Of a stretch of DNA of 64,000 bases, positions 32,501 to 40,432 are shown in pieces. Position 1 is the first letter of the stretch; each line of letters opens with the position of its first letter. The notes under the pieces were generated by a model that saw only the letters and a program-made list of their open reading frames with translations, was not told where the DNA came from and ran no database searches. Location: the NCBI GenBank assembly GCA_964352815.1, contig CAYGTO010000005.1, forward strand, positions 62,001-126,000, in the 5' to 3' direction. This DNA comes from CAYGTO01 sp964352815. Lineage in GTDB: Bacteria; Pseudomonadota; Alphaproteobacteria; Rickettsiales; UBA3002. A program made the translations under genes and the position numbers.

Positions 32501-32946
32501 GACCGCAGGCGGCACGAGCGCTGCTGTCTGCATATGGTCTGTTTTCGGTAGAAGAATGTGAGGTGTTGCAAGCGCATGTCATGAATGTATTGAATGCGCC
32601 CGGACTGGCGTGGGTGTTTGATCATGACTTTGAGAATCAGGTCTACACAGAGATGCCACTGATTGGGGAGGGGGAGTCGAAAAACCAATCCGTTCATCGC
32701 ATAATTGACCGGCTTGTCGTGACGCCCAAGATCGTATGGATCATTGATTACAAGACAGACCAGGCGAAACCTGAGGGGAACATCATTCCTGAGATATACC
32801 GTGCACAACTTTCTGAATATCAACGACTAGTTGTACCGCTTTATCCTCACCTTCAAACGCGCTCAGCTATCATCTGGACGCGTTTTTGCGACTGGAGTGA
32901 ATATATTGGCGAAGCGAACACTAAGCATGCTGCACTGCACGCATAA
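29554..32946 (+). CDS. addA: AddA, double-strand break repair helicase-nuclease
   Basis: The UvrD-like motor and nuclease subunit of the AddAB complex, 1130 residues. Walker A is SANAGTGKTKVLVDRVLRLM near residue 18; helicase motif II region is DHILLDEAQDTSPEQW; QSIYSFQGARPELF is motif III; EYHRLLYVAMTRAEDELYLCG is motif VI-like; and the C-terminal RecB nuclease site includes VHRIIDRLVVTPKIVWIIDYKTD (Asp...Asp-Tyr-Lys). It is followed by trxA, the usual alphaproteobacterial neighbour. No stop or frameshift interrupts the frame. Confidence 0.96.
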   Translation: MTKQQQQAADPKHSCWVSANAGTGKTKVLVDRVLRLMLDGARPSTILCLTYTNAAAREMESRLLEMLKGWSRLEEKALVAALSELTGESPSSEKTAHARSLYQSFLENERPTMGTIHQFCLTLLRYFPFEAGLSPDMTLLNERESMLLMQEAKQRLMLDTQNDELRQALSLLALHMAPKTFHELLEKLVAARKDIAPICDAYGAGETYRQALYEHYALDTEVSDDAVIERFIHDAEIARLRALSEILAQGKATDQKHAEKIRRFCEAPQEAIEIYASVFRRSDGGPADVSRLMTKDLRLANPSENEWMLSEQQRVLHYLEEQKARRSIALSNAVYMIADSMLALYDALKREKQAMDFEDVILAARRLLWQSETASWVLYQLDQRIDHILLDEAQDTSPEQWALIESLTSEFFVGEGSRDTDAPANTLFVVGDYKQSIYSFQGARPELFVYYQHAYAQQAEAAQETLKAVELDRSFRSTPQILSFVDHLFSTTGASEGVLLDLTSTHAAHRHDKGYVELWPLVKCAENEEIEPWAVPADYVRSHSAIEALADKIAGQIQNWLRSGRMLAAKGRSVRAGDIMILVRHRNPLYHAINAALLRHDIPLAGQDRLDLQGHLVVHDLLAVAKFLLLPDDDYTLACVLKSPLYRVSEEQLFQLCHEREGSLWQRIKEQQDNSICQMVYEELSALLSRAGQCSYYELYTTLLSERNARERFSKAFGAEGNQMIDAFMSQLRDYEHQDTVSLHEFIQLMESSTFELKQDMSSANDCVRVMTVHGAKGLQAPIVIMPDTVSKPELRHDSLCFSQTDDGAALFEYWPSATMAPEKLTRTREAMKIKAHEEYHRLLYVAMTRAEDELYLCGAAPSRGEAPENCWYHYASESIRSHADAIAYEEEGEQGYRIGSVSDESGGAVTENTNDVMPIRFDPVPPAEKRWQKASHLHARSEAGSQEPSNPLHGLEAYDAALLGTVVHHLLEHLPSVLPNERPQAARALLSAYGLFSVEECEVLQAHVMNVLNAPGLAWVFDHDFENQVYTEMPLIGEGESKNQSVHRIIDRLVVTPKIVWIIDYKTDQAKPEGNIIPEIYRAQLSEYQRLVVPLYPHLQTRSAIIWTRFCDWSEYIGEANTKHAALHA

Positions 32947-32959
32947 ACGGGGATACATC

Positions 32960-32988
32960 TTGACCTAAGCCTATATCAAACCTACATA
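32960..32988 (+). promoter_or_regulatory. Candidate sigma70 promoter of trxA
   Basis: TTGACC (32960-32965) is followed after 17 bases by TACATA (32983-32988). The -35 matches five of six consensus bases and the -10 is weak. It lies in the gap between addA and trxA, about 30 bases before the trxA start. Confidence 0.4.
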
Positions 32989-33018
32989 TGTAGCAGAACA
33001 GAATGTAAGGAGAGCCAC

Positions 33019-33345
33019 ATGGCAACACAGCACATTAGCGATGCAGAATTCGACGAAAAAGTATTAAAATCAGAAGGCCATGTTTTGGTGGATTTCTGGG
33101 CGGAGTGGTGTGGTCCATGTAAGCAGCTTTCTCCGATCTTGGATGAAATTGCTGGCGATATGGAAGGTAAGGTCACCGTAGCAAAAGTGAACATTGATGA
33201 GAACCCTGACACACCAACCAAATATGGTGTGCGCGGGATTCCAACTATGATTCTCTTCAAAGATGGCGAAGCGGTGGCGACCAAAGTGGGCTCCATTCCA
33301 AAAAGCAAGCTTGTCGATTGGATCGAATCTTCTACGGCAGCCTAG
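33019..33345 (+). CDS. trxA: Thioredoxin
   Basis: A 108-residue thioredoxin that reduces protein disulfides in the cytoplasm. The active site AEWCGPCKQL is at residues about 30-39, with the conserved VDFWAEWCGPCK, KVNIDENPDTPTKYGVRGIPTMILFK and cis-Pro in GIPT. AGGAG precedes the ATG. Downstream of addA, as in many alphaproteobacteria, where folC or accD often follows; here a short glutamine synthetase-like gene follows instead. Confidence 0.97.
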   Translation: MATQHISDAEFDEKVLKSEGHVLVDFWAEWCGPCKQLSPILDEIAGDMEGKVTVAKVNIDENPDTPTKYGVRGIPTMILFKDGEAVATKVGSIPKSKLVDWIESSTAA

Positions 33346-33360
33346 TGCGCTTGGTTCACC

Positions 33361-34242
33361 ATGAACCATGATCCGCTGCGAGCCATTACCGAATCACTTT
33401 TACAAAAGCATTGTGTGATTCCCGTTATAGGGATTGAGCTTGAATTCTATACGGATACAAGCCGTGTTGACGAACTCGCTCATCATATTGAACCCGAGTT
33501 ACTCTCGCATGAGATTGCACTCACCGAATGGAAAGCGGAAGATGGGGCAGGGCAGTGGGAAGTAGCGCTCGCGCCGGCAACGCCAAAGAAGGCGCTTACG
33601 GACTATGCAAATTTTATGTCGATGCTTGAGCGTGCGTCCGAGATGTTAGGCATCACTATCGATCGCCGAGCGAAGCCGGTTGCGGATCAGCCCTCGTCAG
33701 GGCTCCACCTTCATCTTCATTTAGAGAACGAGGCAGGTGAGCATCTCTTCACCAAAGAAGGCGATGCGATGAGTGATTATCTCTCCCATGCGCTTGGGGG
33801 AATGCTCCGTATGATGCCAGCGAGCATGCCGTTCTTCATGCCATCAGAAACAAGCTATCAGCGTTTTTTGGATGTTGACTATGTGCCGCATACGATCAGT
33901 TGGGGGATGAATAACCGAACCGTTGCGTTGCGTATTCCTGAGAATAGAGAGCCTCAAAAGCGCGTTGAACATCGTGTGTGCGGTGCGGATGCGAATGTTG
34001 AGCATGCTATGTGGGCGTTATTGGTTGGCGTTGAGGTGGGGCTCAGTGAGTATATTACCGCGCCCGATGCGATTTATGGCAATGCCAATGATCTGCAATA
34101 TGGGTTACCGCAGCTCCCTCGTAACACCCATGAGGCGTGGCGCGCCTATCAAAGTGACGAACTGATGCAGCGCTATGCCAAAGAGTGCGGCATGGAGGCT
34201 GTTATTTCAGCGCCGCTGATAGATCAGCCACTTGCGTCGTAA
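33361..34242 (+). CDS. Short glutamine synthetase-like protein
   Basis: A 293-residue protein resembling only the catalytic domain of glutamine synthetase. Family-like motifs are IGIELEFYTD (start of the catalytic beta sheet, with metal-ligand Glu-type residue), GAGQWEVALAPA (E..lnP-like), SSGLHLHLHLEN (nucleotide/metal site), ISWGMNNRTVALRIPE and EHRVCGADANVEHAMWALLVGVEVGL, matching the GnRsaavRIP and aNPYLalaa blocks of GS. The N-terminal beta-grasp domain that forms the adjacent subunit's active site is absent, and length is about two-thirds of GlnA. It could be a ligase for an amine or amino acid other than ammonia, or an inactive relative. It overlaps the end of trpA by 41 bases, tail to tail. 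Confidence 0.75.
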   Translation: MNHDPLRAITESLLQKHCVIPVIGIELEFYTDTSRVDELAHHIEPELLSHEIALTEWKAEDGAGQWEVALAPATPKKALTDYANFMSMLERASEMLGITIDRRAKPVADQPSSGLHLHLHLENEAGEHLFTKEGDAMSDYLSHALGGMLRMMPASMPFFMPSETSYQRFLDVDYVPHTISWGMNNRTVALRIPENREPQKRVEHRVCGADANVEHAMWALLVGVEVGLSEYITAPDAIYGNANDLQYGLPQLPRNTHEAWRAYQSDELMQRYAKECGMEAVISAPLIDQPLAS

Positions 34243-35005
34243 TTAAAGAGAGTAAATCCGGATTATCCTGCTCGGTTTCGATGGTTTTAACAATCGCGGA
34301 GCCGACGACAACCCCATCAGCCACATCTTTTAACGCTGCAACATCTTCGGGTGTTTTAATACCAAACCCAACGCATACGGGAAGATCTGTATGATTTCGT
34401 ATCGTATCAATGGCCCCTTGGATAGAATCACGCGTAGCACCAGCCGCGCCCGTAATTCCTGCGATACTCACATAATACAGATAACCATTGGCTTGCGATA
34501 GAAGCTTCGGCAAGCGCGCATCGCTAAGAGATGTCGGGGCTACTAAAGGAACAATATCAATCTGATGTGCGTCGAGCGATGGTTTCAGCTCATTCATCTC
34601 TTCATAGGGGACATCGACACAGATCAGCCCATCGACACCTGCCTCTGAAGCGTCCTTTGCAAATGCTTCAACACCATAATGATAGATCGGATTATAATAA
34701 CCCATCAGCACGATGGGAGTCGTGTCATTCGTTTTTCGGAAGACACGGATCATTGCGAGGAGTGCCTTGAGTGTCATGCCGGCCTTGAGCGCGCGTAGTC
34801 CTGCCGCTTGAATCGTTGGCCCGTCCGCCATTGGATCAGAAAAAGGGATGCCGACTTCGATGATATCGGCGCCGGCTTCTGGCAGCGCAGAGAGAAGTGA
34901 TGCGCTATGTTGAGTATTCGGATCGCCACCCATGATGAATGGAATAAAGGCGGCGCGGCCTTCCGTTTTTAATGTAGCAAAGCATTGTTGGATACGTGGG
35001 TTCAC
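34202..35005 (-). CDS. trpA: Tryptophan synthase alpha chain
   Basis: TrpA cleaves indole-3-glycerol phosphate to indole, which is channelled to TrpB. The 267 residues show FIPFIMGGDPN, DIIEVGIPFSDPMADGPTIQ (catalytic Glu and Asp), LMGYYNPIYHYG and VGFGIKTPEDVAALKDVADGVVVGSAIV. The start overlaps the trpB stop by four bases (ATGA-type), consistent with tight coupling in the trpFBA operon. The gene ends inside the convergent GS-like coding region. Confidence 0.97.
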   Translation of the reverse strand: MNPRIQQCFATLKTEGRAAFIPFIMGGDPNTQHSASLLSALPEAGADIIEVGIPFSDPMADGPTIQAAGLRALKAGMTLKALLAMIRVFRKTNDTTPIVLMGYYNPIYHYGVEAFAKDASEAGVDGLICVDVPYEEMNELKPSLDAHQIDIVPLVAPTSLSDARLPKLLSQANGYLYYVSIAGITGAAGATRDSIQGAIDTIRNHTDLPVCVGFGIKTPEDVAALKDVADGVVVGSAIVKTIETEQDNPDLLSLITTQVADLSAALK

Positions 35006-36219
35006 AGCTCCACTCCGAGCGCTTCAGCGACGGTAAAGATGTCCTTATCGCCACGGCCGCACATATTCATCACCATCAGGTGATCATTCGGTAGCTCTGG
35101 TGCCACTTTGATCACATATGCGAGCGCATGGGATGGCTCAAGCGCGGGAATAATACCTTCCAGTTTGCAACAAAGCTGGAATGCCTCAAGCGCTTCCTCA
35201 TCGGTAACGGAGACATACTTCACACGCTCAATATCACTTAAATAGGCGTGCTCTGGGCCGATGCCTGGGTAATCAAGCCCAGCGGAAATCGAATGTGCTT
35301 CGGTAATTTGGCCATCATCATCTTGCAGAAGATAGGTACGTGAGCCATGAAGGACACCCGGTGAGCCGGCCGCGATAGAGGCAGCATGAGCGCCAGAATC
35401 AAGGCCTTTGCCCGCCGCTTCGACTGCTGTCATCGCGACAGTTTGATCATTAAGAAATGGGTAAAACAAGCCGAGTGCGTTTGACCCGCCACCAATGCAG
35501 GCGACCAAACTATCGGGCAAACGGCCCTCAGCATCATGCATTTGCGTACGGACTTCATCGCCAATGACGCGCTGAAAATCGCGCACCATCGCAGGGTAGG
35601 GGTGTGGCCCGGCCGCAGTACCGATTACATAAAACGTATCATCGACATGGCTTACCCAGTCGCGCAGCGCCTCATTCATCGCATCTTTCAAGCTGCGTGA
35701 ACCAATCTCAACCGGAACGATCTCCGCGCCAAGCAGTTTCATGCGGAAGAGGTTTGGCTTTTGCCGCTCCATGTCTTTGCTACCCATATAGACCGTGCAG
35801 GGAAGGCCGAAGAGTGCGCACACAGTAGCGGTTGCAACACCATGTTGCCCGGCGCCAGTTTCGGCGATGATTCGGGTTTTACCCATATGCTTCGCGAGTA
35901 GTACTTGTGCAATGCAGTTATTGATTTTATGCGCGCCGGTATGATTGAGCTCGTCGCGCTTGAAATAGATTTTTGCTTCCCCTAAATACTCACTCAGTCG
36001 CGCTGCATGATAGAGTGGGCTTGGTCGGCCAACATAATGGGTTAGATAATGTTGTAGCTCATTCTGAAACGCTGCATCATCGCGTAGCTCATGATACGCT
36101 TTTTCAACTTCAAGAATAAGCGGCATAAGCGTTTCAGCAACATAGCGCCCACCATAGATACCGAAATGGCCCGCGTCATCCGGCCCTTCATATAGTGCAT
36201 TGTCGAGTCGGTTATTCAT
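35002..36219 (-). CDS. trpB: Tryptophan synthase beta chain
   Basis: TrpB makes tryptophan from indole and serine with pyridoxal phosphate. The 405 residues include FGIYGGRYVAETLM, LKRDELNHTGAHKINN with the PLP-binding Lys (in HTGAHKIN), AETGAGQHGVATAT, and the phosphate-binding GGGSNALGLFYPF. Its N-terminal ATG overlaps the trpF stop by four bases. Length and motifs are those of the standard TrpB1 type. Confidence 0.98.
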   Translation of the reverse strand: MNNRLDNALYEGPDDAGHFGIYGGRYVAETLMPLILEVEKAYHELRDDAAFQNELQHYLTHYVGRPSPLYHAARLSEYLGEAKIYFKRDELNHTGAHKINNCIAQVLLAKHMGKTRIIAETGAGQHGVATATVCALFGLPCTVYMGSKDMERQKPNLFRMKLLGAEIVPVEIGSRSLKDAMNEALRDWVSHVDDTFYVIGTAAGPHPYPAMVRDFQRVIGDEVRTQMHDAEGRLPDSLVACIGGGSNALGLFYPFLNDQTVAMTAVEAAGKGLDSGAHAASIAAGSPGVLHGSRTYLLQDDDGQITEAHSISAGLDYPGIGPEHAYLSDIERVKYVSVTDEEALEAFQLCCKLEGIIPALEPSHALAYVIKVAPELPNDHLMVMNMCGRGDKDIFTVAEALGVEL

Positions 36220-36881
36220 GAGGTACCTGCCATCTCGCGCTCGAACGCATGTACTGCCTGGTTGAAGGCGGTGATTTTATTTGGGTCTTTAACGCCTGGC
36301 TCAGATTCGAGAGCAGATGATACATCGACCATGCGCGCCCCACTAATCTGTAATGCTTCGGCAACATTGTCTGCCGTAATGCCGCCAGCGAGGAACCACG
36401 GGATATTCACATCAAGATCTTTTAGTAGCGTCCAATCGAATGACTCACCGCGCCCGCCTGGCAAATCATTGGTGCTCGGCGCTTTGGTGTCGAACAAGAG
36501 CATATCTACCTCAGCAGCATAATCAGAAGCAGCATTTATGTCTGTAGCATCGCACACCCCAATTGCTTTAATCAGCGGTATGCCATAACGACTACGAATT
36601 TCACGCACACGTTCTATAGACTCATCGCCATGGAGCTGTACATAATCCGGTCTCCAGCGCTGGGCGATATCATCTAGTAACGCATCGTCGGGATTCACAA
36701 GCACAGCGACAGAACGCACGCTTGAAGGAATGTGTTGCATGAGCGAAATCGCATCATTCAGCTCAATATGGCGCGGCGAAGGGGTGTAATGGAGGAAGCC
36801 CAAATAGTCGGCGCCCGAAGACACGGCTGTTTCAATGTCAGCCGTCGTTCGCAGTCCGCAATTTTTGATATGAATCGCCAT
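36216..36881 (-). CDS. trpF: Phosphoribosylanthranilate isomerase
   Basis: TrpF performs the Amadori rearrangement of phosphoribosylanthranilate, a TIM-barrel enzyme. The 221 residues begin IHIKNCGLRTTADIETAVSSGADYLGF with the catalytic Cys in KNCGLR, followed by VQLHGDES, SFDWTLL, WFLAGGITADNVAEAL and MVDVSSALESEPGVKDPNKI with catalytic Asp. It is upstream of trpB with a four-base overlap and downstream of a LapA-like gene. trpC, trpD and trpE are not in the window. Confidence 0.96.
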   Translation of the reverse strand: MAIHIKNCGLRTTADIETAVSSGADYLGFLHYTPSPRHIELNDAISLMQHIPSSVRSVAVLVNPDDALLDDIAQRWRPDYVQLHGDESIERVREIRSRYGIPLIKAIGVCDATDINAASDYAAEVDMLLFDTKAPSTNDLPGGRGESFDWTLLKDLDVNIPWFLAGGITADNVAEALQISGARMVDVSSALESEPGVKDPNKITAFNQAVHAFEREMAGTS

Positions 36882-36900
36882 GACAGCCTATATACGGCAT

Positions 36901-37224
36901 TTAGGAGGATTTTAAAAGCGCTGAAGTCGTTGATTTAGCGGTTTTGAGCTGTTTGATTTCATCTTCGAGCGCTGAGATCTTCTTCTCTTTACGTTTAAGC
37001 TGCGTCTTGAGCGAGAATTTGCTGATCATCATAACAAACCAGCCAAAGCCAAGGCCAATGAGGAAAACGCTAAGCGCAACAACATAAAATGGCAACTCAA
37101 TCACCATAGATGAAGGAATCAGATTAAGCGTAATGGTTTGCTTGTTAGCGACGAAGAACCCGCAAATGCAGGCAAACAGAACAAATAAGACGAGACGCTT
37201 AGCCCAAAAGAGTAAGCTAGACAT
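36901..37224 (-). CDS. LapA/DUF1049-domain inner-membrane protein
   Basis: A small (107 residues) two-helix membrane protein of the LapA (LPS assembly protein A, DUF1049) family. Hydrophobic segments are at about 9-28 and 45-68 (with IELPFYVVALSVFLIGLGFGWFVMMI) followed by a Lys/Glu-rich coiled-coil-like tail (KFSLKTQLKRKEKKISALEDEIKQLK). It is three bases downstream of ihfB, the usual alphaproteobacterial neighbour of this gene. The exact role is uncertain outside enterobacteria. Confidence 0.85.
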   Translation of the reverse strand: MSSLLFWAKRLVLFVLFACICGFFVANKQTITLNLIPSSMVIELPFYVVALSVFLIGLGFGWFVMMISKFSLKTQLKRKEKKISALEDEIKQLKTAKSTTSALLKSS

Positions 37225-37227
37225 GTG

Positions 37228-37542
37228 TTAGCCTTCGCTTGCGCTGCCACTGTTGCCGGGGATGTTCTTATTAATGCGCTCACGAAGCTCTTTACCTGTA
37301 CGAAAATAAATTGCGCTACGCTTACCGATATTGACGATCTCGCCGTTCTTCGGGTTGCGAGCGGCGCGTGCTTCACGTGTACGGATCGAAAAGGCACCAA
37401 AGCCGCGTAGCTCAACGCGTTGGTCCTTTGCGAGGGCATCAGAAACAGAATCAAAGATAGTGCTAACAAGGGTTTCAATGTCGCGCTGAAACAGGTGGGG
37501 AAACTTTTTGCATAAACGCTGTATCAGCTCAGACTTGGTCAT
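37228..37542 (-). CDS. ihfB: Integration host factor beta subunit
   Basis: A nucleoid protein that binds and sharply bends specific DNA as a heterodimer with IhfA. The 104 residues open with MTKSELIQRLCKKFP and carry the DNA-binding arm RGFGAFSIRTREARAARNPKNGE, with the Pro that intercalates at the bend (in RNPKNG), and FRTGKELRERIN. A Gly/Ser-rich tail (IPGNSGSASEG) extends the usual length. It lies between sppA and lapA. Confidence 0.94.
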   Translation of the reverse strand: MTKSELIQRLCKKFPHLFQRDIETLVSTIFDSVSDALAKDQRVELRGFGAFSIRTREARAARNPKNGEIVNIGKRSAIYFRTGKELRERINKNIPGNSGSASEG

Positions 37543-37582
37543 ATTACCCTCAAAATGTGTTCAATTACAATGGCTAACGTTG

Positions 37583-38494
37583 TCATGTACCTTGCCAAAT
37601 AAGCAGAAGCCCGTCAAGCGGATAAGCTAATTTAGTGAGAGAAAATGATTCGATTGCCGATTGGAGCTGACCCCAAATACTATTTTGTTTACGCTGTGGC
37701 CAGACACTTTTTACGGAAATATCCTTTGAAATCTCATGATTTTCTTCAAGCCAGGCCATGGCTTCGTCTTCTCCGCCGAGCGCATCAATAAGATTCAGCT
37801 CGAGCGCCTGCGTACCCGTAAAGACACGCCCTGAAGAAATAATTTCTTTTGTCTTATCGTCTAATTTGCGGCGATCTACCACCATTTCGAGGAAGTTCGC
37901 GTAATAGCTCGCAACCACATCTTCCATCATGCGGCGGCCTTGCGCGGTAAGCTTTTCGGCAGGTGAGGGGATACCTTTAAGGTCAGCGGATTTCACAGTG
38001 ATAGGTGTGATTCCTAAATTTTCTGCCAGATCCGTGACTTCGACGGTTTGCAGAATGACACCCACCGAACCAGTGAGCGTGCCTTCGCGCGCAATAATAT
38101 GATCCGCGGCACTCGCAATCATGTATCCCGCTGAGGCACATACGGTACGCATGGTCGCGATAACCGGCTTTTTCTCTGCAATTTTAAGGAGCCGAAGATG
38201 AATCTCTTCTCCTGCGACGGCTGTGCCTCCTGGTGTATCAAGGCGTAAGATGACCGCGCGTATGTCATCATTCTCCTCGATTTTCTTCAGCGTTCGCTCA
38301 AGCTTGAGGCTGTCCATAACGATGCCGTCAATGGTGATACGAGCAACATAATCGCGTTCGAGGGAAGTGTCTTCGAAGCTGGTAAAGAGAATCACGGCAA
38401 TCACACCGAACGCAAAGAAAGCAACATTTCGCCATTTTGTGGCTTTTTCTTTCAAATAGATGCGATCGAGCAGTGTATCTGCATCGAGTGCCAT
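37583..38494 (-). CDS. sppA: Signal peptide peptidase SppA (short form)
   Basis: An inner-membrane serine protease of family S49 that breaks down cleaved signal peptides. The 303 residues comprise an N-terminal anchor (residues about 22-40, NVAFFAFGVIAVILFTSF), a domain with DTPGGTAVAGEEIHL and the catalytic-Ser block TVCASAGYMIASAADHIIA followed by GSVGVI, with the Lys in the LKGIPSPAEKLT region. It is the shorter single-domain type typical of alphaproteobacteria. Positioned between rpsA and ihfB in the conserved cluster. Confidence 0.94.
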   Translation of the reverse strand: MALDADTLLDRIYLKEKATKWRNVAFFAFGVIAVILFTSFEDTSLERDYVARITIDGIVMDSLKLERTLKKIEENDDIRAVILRLDTPGGTAVAGEEIHLRLLKIAEKKPVIATMRTVCASAGYMIASAADHIIAREGTLTGSVGVILQTVEVTDLAENLGITPITVKSADLKGIPSPAEKLTAQGRRMMEDVVASYYANFLEMVVDRRKLDDKTKEIISSGRVFTGTQALELNLIDALGGEDEAMAWLEENHEISKDISVKSVWPQRKQNSIWGQLQSAIESFSLTKLAYPLDGLLLIWQGT

Positions 38495-38527
38495 GATTCC
38501 TCCCAGATTCGAGCGCTGAGCGCTGGA

Positions 38528-40261
38528 TTATTTATCTTTTTTCGCTTCGTCAAGTGCGGCGCCGAGAATGTCCCCCAGGCTTGCACCACTATCGCTTGAA
38601 CCATATTCCTCAATCGCATGCTTGTGCTGATCGAGTTCAAGCGCACGGATTGAAACATTCACCTTATGATTTTTATTATCGACAGAGGTGATTTTCGCAT
38701 CCACGCGGTCACCCACAGCAAAACGATTCGGACGTTGCTCTTGGCGTTCGCGCGCAAGGTCAGACTTCTTAATGAAGGCAATCATGTCATCGCCAAGTTT
38801 CACTTCGATGCCATCATCTTGAACGGCAGTGACTTCACAGGTGATTGTCTGGCCCTTACCAAAGCTATCTAGCGCTTCCTGTTTAGGATTCTCAGTCAGC
38901 TGCTTGATACCTAGACTGATACGCTCTTTTTCTGGGTCGATCAAAAGGATCTTCGCTTGAACCGTGTCGCCTTTATTGAACTGGTTCACAGCTTCTTCTC
39001 CGGTCAGTTCCCAATTCAAATCAGAGTGGTGAATCAACCCATCAATCTCGCCATCCAAACGAACGAAGAGACCAAAGTCAGTAAGGTTGCGAATCTCGCC
39101 ATTGATAATGTCATCTTGTTTGTATTTCGTAGCGAATGTGCTCCATGGATTGTCAACACACTGCTTCATGCCAAGGCTGATACGGTGTTTCGATGTGTCA
39201 ACGTCCAAGATTTTGACTTTCACTTCCTGGCCTGGCTGTACAATCTTGCTTGGGTGAGCGTTTTTAATCGTCCAACTCATTTCAGAAACGTGAACGAGGC
39301 CTTCAATGCCGTCATCGCTCAGTTGAACGAATGCACCATAGTCAGTGATATTGGTGATCTGGCCTGTTAGCTCACTACCAATTGCGTAGTTTGCTTCCAC
39401 TTCTTTCCACGGATCCGTCTCGAGCTGTTTCATGCCGAGAGAAACGCGCTTGGTCTTCTCATCAAATTTGGTCACGAGCACATTGATGGTGTCGCCAATG
39501 CTAAGTACTTCTGATGGGTGATTGATGCGCTTCCAAGAAATATCGGTCACATGCAGGAGGCCGTCAATGCCGCCCATATCGATGAATGCGCCGTAATCAG
39601 TGATATTTTTAACAATCCCTTCAAGTGTCTGGCCTTCATGGATGTTGTTGAGCAGTTCATCGCGCGCTTCGCTGCGAGACTCTTCCATGATCGCACGGCG
39701 AGAAACAACGATGTTTCCGCGGCGACGATCCATTTTCAGAATTTGGAATGGTTGAGCAACATTCATCAGAGCAGACGGGTCTTTGATTGGGCGAATATCC
39801 ACCTGGCTTCCAGGCAAGAACGCAATCGCGCCTTGAATATCTACCGTAAAGCCACCTTTCACACGGCTGAAGATCACGCCTTCAACCTGCTCACCAGACT
39901 CACATTTCTCTTCAAGATCTTCCCAAACGCGCTCGCGTAGTGCTTTTTCACGGCTTAGAGACGCTTCGCCTTGGCGATTCTCGAAACGCTCGACATACAC
40001 ATCCACCGTGTCGCCCACTTCAAGTTCAGGCATTTTACCGCTTTGGAGGAATTCTTTCTTAGGAATACGGCCTTCTGACTTAATGCCAACATCGACGACG
40101 ATCATGTCTTTGTCGAAGCCAACGATCACGCCTTTAACCACGCTGCCTTCTGAGGCAGAGGCTTCGTCTTTAGATTCAAATAAGTCTGCGAAATTTTCGT
40201 TTGCAGCGAGGGATGCGTCGTTGAGTACGTCTTCAAATTGGAGGGCGGCGTTACCAGTCAT
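38528..40261 (-). CDS. rpsA: 30S ribosomal protein S1
   Basis: S1 promotes mRNA binding by the 30S subunit. The 577 residues hold six S1 motif repeats (starting near residues 41, 127, 211, 296, 383 and 468), seen as recurring VxGxVxxxxxxGAFVxL patterns such as GIVKNITDYGAFIDMGGIDGLLHVTDISW and GQITNITDYGAFVQLSDDGIEGLVHVSEMSW. The N-terminal region MTGNAALQFEDVLN is typical of the family. It follows the aroA-cmk gene in the order common to alphaproteobacteria and has an acidic C-terminal tail. Confidence 0.97.
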   Translation of the reverse strand: MTGNAALQFEDVLNDASLAANENFADLFESKDEASASEGSVVKGVIVGFDKDMIVVDVGIKSEGRIPKKEFLQSGKMPELEVGDTVDVYVERFENRQGEASLSREKALRERVWEDLEEKCESGEQVEGVIFSRVKGGFTVDIQGAIAFLPGSQVDIRPIKDPSALMNVAQPFQILKMDRRRGNIVVSRRAIMEESRSEARDELLNNIHEGQTLEGIVKNITDYGAFIDMGGIDGLLHVTDISWKRINHPSEVLSIGDTINVLVTKFDEKTKRVSLGMKQLETDPWKEVEANYAIGSELTGQITNITDYGAFVQLSDDGIEGLVHVSEMSWTIKNAHPSKIVQPGQEVKVKILDVDTSKHRISLGMKQCVDNPWSTFATKYKQDDIINGEIRNLTDFGLFVRLDGEIDGLIHHSDLNWELTGEEAVNQFNKGDTVQAKILLIDPEKERISLGIKQLTENPKQEALDSFGKGQTITCEVTAVQDDGIEVKLGDDMIAFIKKSDLARERQEQRPNRFAVGDRVDAKITSVDNKNHKVNVSIRALELDQHKHAIEEYGSSDSGASLGDILGAALDEAKKDK

Positions 40262-40432
40262 AATTCAGTCTTTTCTATTGGTTATAGTTATCTTCATCTG
40301 CCGTATTTCGTGGGGTTTTATTCAATGCCTTTGCGTTGATTTACAGGCACATAAAACGGAAATATGGCAAACCGTTCAAAATTGGCCCTATATCTAGCGG
40401 TAAATAAATAAAAATCAAGGGGTTTTTTGGTG

